Below, piece after piece: positions 29,850-37,636 of a DNA stretch of 64,000 nt. Origin of the DNA: Pycnococcus provasolii (taxonomy: Eukaryota > Chlorophyta > Pseudoscourfieldiophyceae > Pseudoscourfieldiales > Pycnococcaceae); contig OW568867.1 of assembly GCA_938743325.2 (NCBI GenBank), forward strand, positions 939,974 to 1,003,973, read 5' to 3'. Position 1 is the stretch's first letter. The number at the start of each line of letters is the position of its first letter. A program made the translations under genes and the position numbers. Under the pieces are notes generated by a model. The model saw only the letters and a list, made by a program, of their open reading frames with translations, had not been told where the DNA came from and searched no databases.

Positions 29850-31181
29850 GTGGTCGTCGTCATTGTTAGAATCGTTCCCTCGTGCATCGCCACCGCTGTC
29901 GAACGTAAGCCTGGCCATCGCATCTTCCACGGCTTTCACCGAAGGATTGGTAAAAGGGGAAATGGCGTCGTCTTTCACCTCCGCAGCCTGTTGTCCCGCA
30001 GGCACATCCGGGCTTGAACCTACCTCACTTGTTGCAGTCGCGTTGCCACTTAGGCTTCCAGCACGAGCCAAGATGATCGACTCCTCAACGTCGTGCGCGA
30101 TGCTTGTTGCCAGCTCCTGCAAGTCACTCGCAAGTTGTTTCACATTTGGAGGACTCTCGTCAAAGTCGAATGACGGCTGAACATCGTCGACGACCCAGCC
30201 TTGCTTTGTAGCAGACTGTAGAACGCGATCTTTAAATTCGCCCGCATCTCGAATCAACAGCAACATCATCGCGTTCACCTCCTCTTGTACGCAGCTCATG
30301 TCATCATTGCCGCAAAAGTTTTTCAAGTGGAGCAGATCATGTGCTGACTTTTGTAACGTTGCTTGGATCCGCTCCAGCTCTCTTCGCTTGAACGTCTGCG
30401 AACTCTCGTATCCTCTCAGATTTTGCCGTGACGATGGGGTGGCGTTGGAGGCGATGCTGCCTGATGATTGCAAGTCATCGTTTCCGTACTCCTCCGGTGG
30501 CGATGGAGGGCGGCGACTACTCGCCGCCGCGGAGGACGCGGTAGACGAAGTGCGTACGAGAACGTCAGACTGGCCGAACCAATCAGTGGACACGCGCTCT
30601 CCTCTTCGCGGCATCCTTCCCGACGACGGCGACGGCTCCTCGTGCTCAAGCAGCTCGGCATGTTCCGCGCGCTCCGTCCACTCTCTCGGCGTCGACGACG
30701 CAATGGGCGGTGGTGGCGGCGCCTGCTGCTGCTGCTGCTGCTGCTGCTGCGTTGACGGCGCGATGCTGTCATTCAGAATGATACCCTCCGCTGCTAGTTC
30801 GTGCCTCTCATCGCTGAGAAACCGCTGCTCGTGAGCTCGTCGCTTCGTGACAAGCGCACTGAGCCTCTCCGCATCCATCTGCACGTACTGCGGCTGCGAG
30901 CGCGTCCACTGCACCCCGTTTGGGTCTGTGTAGTCGACGTGCGCAGCCGTATTCCCCCTAACGTTGGTTGCTGGTGTGTTGACAACCGCCTGCAGTGTCA
31001 CGGGCCTCTGCTTGAGGCTCTGCACAAAGTGCACGGTTACCTGCACGTCGAATCCCACGCGTGGCGAGTGCGTTCCTTCCCACTCGAACGGCGCCTCTGT
31101 AATGTTCGCTCGTCTTTGGTGGCTTTGTGGCAGCTTGATTTCGACGCGGTTGATGACGTCCCCGAGCGTCCAGTTGGTGCT

Positions 31182-31213
<32 letters not shown>

Positions 31214-31580
31214 CGTCGCCGCCGCCGCCTCTGTCGCCTCTGTCGCCCGCGCGAGCCACGCTCACACGCCACGCGAGCTCTGACGGTCTTCCAGGCACGG
31301 GCATGCCGGACGTGCGCACCTCAAGCGCGACGTTCCCTCTAATTTTGTGCGGCGGCGTAGCGGTGGTTGCGTTATGTGCGAGCGGTGCGAGGTCTAGCGA
31401 CGTAGCGGTTTGTAGGAATCGTTCCGTTTCCTTGATGGATGAAACTGCGTTGTCCGAGTCGTCTCTCATGATGCCCGAGTCAGATCGCGTCATTGCTGTC
31501 GCGTTGGACACAGACCTGTGAAAGTCCGCGAGCGACAAGCCTTTTGACCTTTTGCCAAAACCACCGGAACTACTCGGCAT
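28839..31580 (-). CDS. YEATS-like domain plus TKL protein kinase
   Basis: This 913-residue protein starts at the ATG at 31580. Residues about 80-218 resemble a YEATS domain, the acyl-lysine reader of AF9 and GAS41: IRGNVALEVRT, then LAWRVSVARAG, then VINRVEIKLPQSHQRR, then APFEWEG and GFDVQVTVHF. A Gly/Asp repeat interrupts it near 116-133. The middle is disordered with a helical segment near 395-520 and a polyaspartate run near 575-600. The kinase (about 640-905) is complete: glycine loop GIGGFG, Lys in TVAVK near 666, HRDLTSNN with Asp near 766, DFG near 784, and APE. Sequence style (VVLWMGVI, CDVFSFGVILWE) is TKL, near plant Raf-like kinases. The fusion is unusual. Confidence 0.8.
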
Positions 31581-31692
31581 GGCTACTAAAGCACTTCACC
31601 ACGGACTTTCTTTCCTGCTTCGGCAACGCAACAAAATGGAAGAAATTAGAAAGGGCTTCTGGAGACGGAGAAGAAAACAAAAAATGAAAAAA

Positions 31693-31747
31693 GCGCCACG
31701 GGTCCCCCAAGGCCCTTTTGGGCCGGGGGTGGGGGGACCCGTGGCGC
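31693..31747. repeat. Foldback with 16-bp stem and inner hairpin
   Basis: GCGCCACGGGTCCCCC (31693-31708) is the exact reverse complement of 31732-31747. Inside is a second hairpin, GGCCC-TTTT-GGGCC (31711-31724). It lies 113 bp upstream of the kinase ATG and could form a cruciform or an RNA hairpin. Confidence 0.85.
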
Positions 31748-31801
31748 CCTGGTCCATGGTGGGGATAGGGTTACTTTATTAACCTTAGGAGCAACGTGGT
31801 G

Positions 31802-31993
31802 CAATGGGGGTTTGGTTTGGTTTGGTTTGGGGGTTTGGTTTGGTTTGGTTTGGGGGTTTGGTTTGGTTTGGTTTGGGGGTTTGGTTTGGTTTGGTTTGGG
31901 GGTTTGGTTTGGTTTGGGGGTTTGGTTTGGTTTTGTTTGGTTTGGTTTGGGCCTTGGGGGTTTGGGTTGATATGCCCTTGGTTTGGTTTGGTT
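31802..31993 (+). repeat. TTTGG-rich minisatellite
   Basis: TTTGG units are grouped into blocks of about 23 bp separated by GGGGG. The strand is strongly G/T-biased with no A or C over most of it. Long frames on both strands here are artefacts of the repeat. Confidence 0.9.
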
Positions 31994-32142
31994 TCGGGGT
32001 TTTCTTTCTTACAGTTCCTCCGCCTTGTCATCCTTGTCATTCTTTTGTACGATAGACTAGTTTGTTTTTGTGTCCCTTCTGTACTTTACTTTACTTTACT
32101 TTGTTTTCATTCATGTTGCGTGTTGTTAACAGTAGGGTAGTC

Positions 32143-32757
32143 CTACTGCACGCAGTACCCCGCCTGCGTGCGGTAAGCAGCCGCACACACAACCTTCGCA
32201 ACGGCAGTCATCAGTGCGTACGCGCCGTTACAACTCAGCTGCGTCAACCAGAGAAATAACGCCGCCTGCGGGGTAAACTGCTGTCTGAGAAAGTTGTCGG
32301 GGTAGTTGCCCTCGTTGAAACGACCGCACGCGCCGTTGAACTCCGTGCCGAACACCAGGCCGTTGTACACGTCAGCTATCGTGTACGGGTGGTAGAACGA
32401 CTTGTAGATGTTCGCAGGGTACTGGTAGTAGAACAGGTCGTCGAGGCGTAGCGGTATGCGCTTCGGGTCGTCGTTGAAGAAGATGCCGTAGTTCGCGGCG
32501 GTGGTAACTTTCTGAAGCGGCGTCTTGTATGTCGGCGCCGTCAGGCTGACTTGCTGCAGCGGCGCCGCTTCGAGAGAAACCAAAATAGGACTACCTGCAC
32601 GGTTGACGTCAATTTGCGGCGTTCCTGAGAAGGCTTTCTGCGCCGCCACCGCATTTACCGCGACCGAATGTTTGTTGTTTATGATAACGAGCAGCGCAAG
32701 TGCAAGTGCAAGTGCATTTGTTGCGTTGATGATTCTCCTTTTCATTTTCAGGCTCAT
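32143..32757 (-). CDS. Small secreted protein, unknown
   Basis: This 204-residue protein starts at the ATG at 32757 (an alternative lies at 32745). Basic residues KMKRR are followed by a hydrophobic core ALALALALLVIINN, which reads as a signal peptide with cleavage near the AVNAVAAQ segment. The mature part is rich in aromatic residues (DDLFYYQYPANIYKSFYHP) and has three Cys near the C-terminus plus one in NGACGRF. I do not recognise it. Lumenal or cell-surface location is inferred from the signal. Confidence 0.6.
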   Translation of the reverse strand: MSLKMKRRIINATNALALALALLVIINNKHSVAVNAVAAQKAFSGTPQIDVNRAGSPILVSLEAAPLQQVSLTAPTYKTPLQKVTTAANYGIFFNDDPKRIPLRLDDLFYYQYPANIYKSFYHPYTIADVYNGLVFGTEFNGACGRFNEGNYPDNFLRQQFTPQAALFLWLTQLSCNGAYALMTAVAKVVCAAAYRTQAGYCVQ

Positions 32758-33176
32758 GAACCACAATCACAAAGCTTATTATAGCTTCTAATCAGAAAGA
32801 TAATGATATGAACAATAACTTCTTACATACATAAGATAGACTAGGAACAGGAACAAAGATTAGAGAGAGGTGACAAGATCGCGAGAGGCAGCATCACCAC
32901 CATCATCATCAACCTGTACCTGTCAAGCCCCTTCTTACGGACCCGGACGGAACCAGAACCAGAAAAAAACAAGAACAAAAACAGGGAGGCTTCGGTTCTG
33001 TCGTCACAGTAGAGGGTACTACAGAGGGCCCATGAACTTTCCAAAAACAATTAGGGGTTAGCATTCAAAGAGGGATATTCGGGGATAGGAAAAGTCAACC
33101 CCCTCAAAGTTTGGTTTTCGTAAGACGATTTTCCACCACAAAGTCCCGGCTTCATTATCAGAAGCCAATAATAAGA

Positions 33177-34772
33177 ATGCCCGCAGCGTTCAAGGTGCGT
33201 TCTTCCTTATCTCCGGCTCCTCGCAAGCCTGACATCGCACGGCCGCCGTACGACACGACGCCTGCATACAAGGAAGCGCAGAAGCTCTCCGCAAAACTCA
33301 AAGGAGCTGGAGCACTTCAACGCGCGAAGAAAAAACTTAACGTCGCCGTCATCGGAGGAGGACTCGCAGGCCTGTCGACGGCGAAATATCTCGCTGATGC
33401 AGGACACACGCCGCACGTCCTCGAGGCGGAATCCGTGCTTGGAGGAAAGGTCGCGGCTTGGCGCGACGACGACGGCGACGCGTACGAAACGGGACTGCAC
33501 GTCTTCTTTGGCGCATACCCGAACACGCTCAACCTGTTTCGTGAACTCGGCATCGAAGATCGTCTGCAGTGGAAAAGTCACGAGATGATTTTCAGCCTTC
33601 CGAATGAACCTGGCGCATTCACGCGCTTCGAGTTTCCACCACTGCCCGCTCCTCTCAACGCCGCGGTTGCCATCCTATCCAACGAAAAACTGCTCACGTG
33701 GCCGGAAAAAATCAGATTCGGACTAGCACTCGTGCCCGCTATACTGGGAGGAGACTCGTACATAGAAGAGCAAGACGACGTTACAGTCAGCCAGTGGATG
33801 AGCAAGTACGGAGTGCCCAAGCGCGTGCAAGACGAGGTGATTAACGCCATTGCCAAAGCTCTGAATTTCATCGATGCCGACGATCTTAGCATGCAAGTTG
33901 TTCTTGTGGCAATCAACCGGTTCCTGAGAGAAACGCATGGCAGTAAGGTGGCATTCCTCGACGGCCTTCCTCCCGAGCGATTATGCCAGCCGATGGCTGA
34001 TCACGCGACGTCGACGTCGGGTGGAGGTACCGTCAGAATGGACGCTCGTCTCAAATCGATCGTTCCGACGGACGACTTGACGCGCATCGACCACGTCATC
34101 TTGACATCAGGCGAGCGTGTCGACGCAGATGCGTTTGTGATCGCCGTTCCGGTGGATAAGCTGAAGCTACTGCTTCCACCAAAGTGGCGTGAGCAGCACT
34201 TCAAAACTCTCGATAGCTTAGAGGGTGTGCCCGTCATTAATCTCCACCTCTTCTTCGACAGGAAGCTTAACGTGGAAAACAATCTGCTGTTCGCTCGTTC
34301 GTCGCTGCTTTCGGTGTACGCCGACATGACGGAGACGTGCCGCGAATACGCGGAGAACACCAGCACCGGCGGAAGCATGCTGGAGCTTGTATTCGCACCG
34401 GCCGCGGACTACATGACGGCATCCGACGATGCCGTCGTCGATGCGGCGATGCGCGAACTCGAGCGCGTCACGGGTGGGGTCGTCACGCCATCTCCTACGT
34501 CGCCAGACGCCCCACGCCTCGTGAAGAGCATTGTCGTGCGGACGAACCGTAGCGTATACCAAGCGAATGCAGGAACAGGGAAAGCGCGAGCGACCCAGGC
34601 TACTCCCATACCGAACTTGTTTCTCGCGGGATGCCACACCAGGCAGAAGTACCTTGCGAGCATGGAGGGTGCGATTCTCAGCGGCAAGCTCGCCGCCGAG
34701 GCGGTCAGCGAAGCGGAGATGCAACTCGCCGCCGAGGCGGTCAGCAACGCGGAGATGCGACTCTCCGCGTAA
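33177..34772 (+). CDS. PDS: Phytoene desaturase-type carotenoid enzyme
   Basis: This 531-residue protein starts at the ATG at 33177; upstream codons open only with TTG. Residues 1-50 look like a plastid transit peptide. The body is plant/cyanobacterial (CrtP-type) phytoene desaturase throughout: dinucleotide motif VIGGGLAGLSTAKYLADAGH (about 59-78), GGKVAAW, ETGLHVFFGAYPN, LNFIDADDLSMQ, HGSKVAFLDGLPPERLC and QKYLASMEGAILSGKL. This enzyme converts phytoene toward zeta-carotene using FAD and plastoquinone. One oddity: the C-terminal FAD motif, normally AGDYTKQKYL, reads AGCHTRQKYL, so the ribityl-binding Asp is Cys. The last 25 residues hold a 12-residue tandem duplication. It may be a divergent paralogue. 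Confidence 0.85.
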   Translation: MPAAFKVRSSLSPAPRKPDIARPPYDTTPAYKEAQKLSAKLKGAGALQRAKKKLNVAVIGGGLAGLSTAKYLADAGHTPHVLEAESVLGGKVAAWRDDDGDAYETGLHVFFGAYPNTLNLFRELGIEDRLQWKSHEMIFSLPNEPGAFTRFEFPPLPAPLNAAVAILSNEKLLTWPEKIRFGLALVPAILGGDSYIEEQDDVTVSQWMSKYGVPKRVQDEVINAIAKALNFIDADDLSMQVVLVAINRFLRETHGSKVAFLDGLPPERLCQPMADHATSTSGGGTVRMDARLKSIVPTDDLTRIDHVILTSGERVDADAFVIAVPVDKLKLLLPPKWREQHFKTLDSLEGVPVINLHLFFDRKLNVENNLLFARSSLLSVYADMTETCREYAENTSTGGSMLELVFAPAADYMTASDDAVVDAAMRELERVTGGVVTPSPTSPDAPRLVKSIVVRTNRSVYQANAGTGKARATQATPIPNLFLAGCHTRQKYLASMEGAILSGKLAAEAVSEAEMQLAAEAVSNAEMRLSA

Positions 34773-34905
34773 ATAAAAAATGAAATTTGTAATAATTTTG
34801 TCTCTTTGTTTGTTGTGCACTTCTTTTGTTTGTTTGTTTATTTGTTCAGAATAAATTCAATCATATCATAATACATTTTGTAACAGAAAAGCGCAAGGTG
34901 GCTTT

Positions 34906-36663
34906 TTAAATTTTGGCTTTCTTTTGCGTTCGCGTCGCTGCATTCTCCGATGCCCGCTTCGATCGAAGCTTCCTCAATTTGGCGAGTCTGCGTCGCCACT
35001 CCTCACCACCGTCCGCTGATGCCAAGATAGCATCAACAGCTCGCATCGATGCCGCATTTGAGATAGCGGCATCACACCATGCGCTAATTAACGACTCGCG
35101 AAGATCTTCCGACGCAAGCAAGTTGTCTACATCGGCATGATCACCCTCTGGTACTCCGCATGCGACGTACGCCGCCGCAAGCAGTCGTCGCGCCGTCGAA
35201 CGCACATCGTCCGCAGACTCACTTGGCGGAGACGGGAGAAAGTGCCGTCCCGTGAGGGCGCAAGCACGCATCGCTGCAGAGCTTGCTACAAATCCGTCCA
35301 CAACGACAAAGTCTTCTTCTTCTTCGTCGTCGTCGTCGTCGTCGCCGCCAGCGCCCATCCCAGATGTTTTCAACATGCGCACATGCCGCCTGAGAAGTTC
35401 CATTTGTGTCGATACGTACGTCCTAATGCCATGACGCGCGTCGTCCGAAAGTGAAGCAGCTTCTGGACTCATCGTGCGTGCATGCACCTTCGCAAGACGT
35501 GCAATCATTCCTTGTAGAGAAGCGTGCAAGGCGCGCTGTCCACGACGAATTGGCGACGCTGCCGTGTCCGCATTCACGAGCAGCGTGCGGTACCAATCGC
35601 TCTCGTCTGATGCACGCAGAGACATTTCTCTGAGGAGGTCATCTTCGTGAGAGGCATCATTCCATCTGAGTGTCCAGCCACTGCTCGTGTTCTTGCAAGA
35701 TGAAACGTGCTGTCGTGCCGCCCTGAGCAATCCATAAGCCTCCAATTTTTCCTCCTCGTCGTCGTCGTCTACGCGCCCGCCATTCACCCAGGCACGGTAC
35801 AGCGCGTCGATTTCATCATCGTCGAAGCGAAGGACGAAGGCGTCGTCTTCATTCTTATCAAGGCAAAAGCCATATCCGCACAGAAGTTCTCCATTTCCCT
35901 TTGGGCCGTAGTTGGCAAAGCAGGTGTTGGTATTGCTATCGTGGTTTGTTTGCGGTGGTTGTTCGGCGTGCAGCACGAATTCGTCAGCGCCTTGGTCGTA
36001 CCGCCACGTCGACCTGGCCGCTCTATCGTGATCAAGGAGATCCCAGACGGGTCCCATGCACATGACTGCTTTGTCGTTTGAACATGGTATGCGCCAAGCT
36101 CTTGAGAGCACCATGACGAGCGTCCACAAAGCTGTTTCTTCTGAAGAGAAGTCTGCAAGTCTTCCTCTGAGTTTGTCGAGGTCGCGGTACTGTTTGACGA
36201 CGGCGTCGTGTGCCTGCGTTCCTTCCAGTACAGCCAGCGCTGTTGTTTTTCCCCACGTGATTGGCATGGCTGACATGTCTTCCAATGTCGGCAGCGCGTT
36301 GATATACGGCGTGTACGCTGACGTTGGGTCAGCCTTTAGTCGTGCAAGTTTTACCGCGAGGCGTATGCGCTCGTCGGAGTCCGAGAAATGCGTCTGTATC
36401 GAGTTGTTGTGCTCGTCACGGTCTTCGTCTTGAACGTGTATCATGAGTTGGCGAGGCACGCGAACGACGAGGGCTCGTGATGCCTGGTGTGGTGACGTAC
36501 ATGTTTGTGACGACGGTACGAGTTGTATGCACGTTTCTTCAATCGTCGGCTCGTACAGGTGCGCAGGACCTGCACAAGTCACGCGGAGTCTGTGCGTTGT
36601 CGCCCACTCGTAGCACGCCTCGATGGCCTGCGCACGACCGTTGAGCTGCTGCGTCGCCGCCAT
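34906..36663 (-). CDS. SET-domain lysine methyltransferase (RLSMT/SETD3-like)
   Basis: This 585-residue protein starts at the ATG at 36663. The frame runs 38 codons further, through a telomere-like repeat encoding LGLGLGLGL, which I treat as 5' UTR. The split SET core is visible: CMGPVWDLLDHDRAARS, in which the usual NH of the NHS motif reads DH, then CFANYGPKGNGELLCGYGF, the conserved YG...N..LL..YGF signature. C-terminal helices form a substrate-binding domain with an Asp/Glu-rich insert. Relatives methylate Rubisco large subunit, fructose-bisphosphate aldolase, actin or other proteins. The substrate cannot be told here. Confidence 0.75.
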   Translation of the reverse strand: MAATQQLNGRAQAIEACYEWATTHRLRVTCAGPAHLYEPTIEETCIQLVPSSQTCTSPHQASRALVVRVPRQLMIHVQDEDRDEHNNSIQTHFSDSDERIRLAVKLARLKADPTSAYTPYINALPTLEDMSAMPITWGKTTALAVLEGTQAHDAVVKQYRDLDKLRGRLADFSSEETALWTLVMVLSRAWRIPCSNDKAVMCMGPVWDLLDHDRAARSTWRYDQGADEFVLHAEQPPQTNHDSNTNTCFANYGPKGNGELLCGYGFCLDKNEDDAFVLRFDDDEIDALYRAWVNGGRVDDDDEEEKLEAYGLLRAARQHVSSCKNTSSGWTLRWNDASHEDDLLREMSLRASDESDWYRTLLVNADTAASPIRRGQRALHASLQGMIARLAKVHARTMSPEAASLSDDARHGIRTYVSTQMELLRRHVRMLKTSGMGAGGDDDDDDEEEEDFVVVDGFVASSAAMRACALTGRHFLPSPPSESADDVRSTARRLLAAAYVACGVPEGDHADVDNLLASEDLRESLISAWCDAAISNAASMRAVDAILASADGGEEWRRRLAKLRKLRSKRASENAATRTQKKAKI

Positions 36664-36716
36664 GCTGCTTATCTTAGCGGTACACGTGGAAAATGAAAAA
36701 CAAAAAACAGACAGCT

Positions 36717-36745
36717 CTAACCCTAACCCTAACCCTAACCCTAAA
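36717..36745 (-). repeat. Interstitial telomere repeat, about 4.5 units
   Basis: CTAACCC units on the + strand (TTAGGG on the - strand) lie 54 bp upstream of the SET-protein ATG. If an upstream ATG (36777) were used they would be translated as an LG repeat. Confidence 0.9.
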
Positions 36746-36779
36746 GGTTTTTCGTCGATTTCTGCCCCCTCCATCATGG

Positions 36780-37489
36780 GCTGTGGGCTTTATTTATCAT
36801 AGCACGTTTCGGTTTCCGCTCCTTCCTGGAGCGAGTTTGCGTGATCACCGCTCGTCAGGCTCACCCTTTCTTTCGTCGCAGAGACGCAGACCCCTATGTA
36901 AACTTAAAAAAGTTTACCCATACAATACAAGTGGTCGCCCTCCACTCGTCTTTGACCATCCTCTGCATCCAGAGAAAATGTCGCTCAACCTCACGGGAAG
37001 GATGAGAATGGCGAGAGTAGGAGTCCTGATGACGCCCATGAGTCATGATGGCAAACGACCGGCCAACAGAACCAGCCCTAACCCAAACAACCAGTCAAAC
37101 AACCTCAGGGATTCTTCTCAGGTGCACGAAACTAACTTAAGGTTAGCCTCGTTCGACCACTGACTGATCTGTGAGCACTTTGAAGTGAGAAACCTGACCT
37201 GGCACCTGACAGCCTGAGAAGCTGTGAGCCTGTGAGGCGTGAGCCCTGTGCAGGAGGACTGGAGGAGTGCTTGTGAGGAATCCGTTGAGGAGGCTGACCC
37301 CCCAGGGTGGGGAGGAAGCCAGACAACTAAGGTTAGTCTAAGGTAGACAAGCAAGGTAGTTGTTGTTGGGAGGAAAGGGAGGGAACTGAAGTCGATGGAG
37401 GGAGGGAAGGAAGGATGGAAACGCTGCCTTTTGTGTGTGTTGGCGGCCGAGACCTCGACCTTGTACCTTGTCCCTTTCCCGGGGGGGGG

Positions 37490-37520
<31 letters not shown>

Positions 37521-37636
37521 CGAATTCCTCGAGCTCAAACCAGATGCTCAACCCCCCCCCCCCCCGGCCGGCCGGCCCCCAGGCAGCCAGGGGGTCGGTC
37601 TCCCTCGGAGGCTCCTCGCGCTATCGACCTAGTTTC
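36780..37636. other. Intergenic with GA microsatellite
   Basis: No supported gene. It contains an AG/GA microsatellite (about 37490-37516), a C run near 37552-37565 and GGCC-rich sequence just before the channel ATG. Confidence 0.5.

Noticed and set aside
31771-32140. Frames of Phe/Gly/Leu/Trp or Asn/Gln/Thr/Pro repeats
   Set aside because: Artefact of the TTTGG minisatellite.
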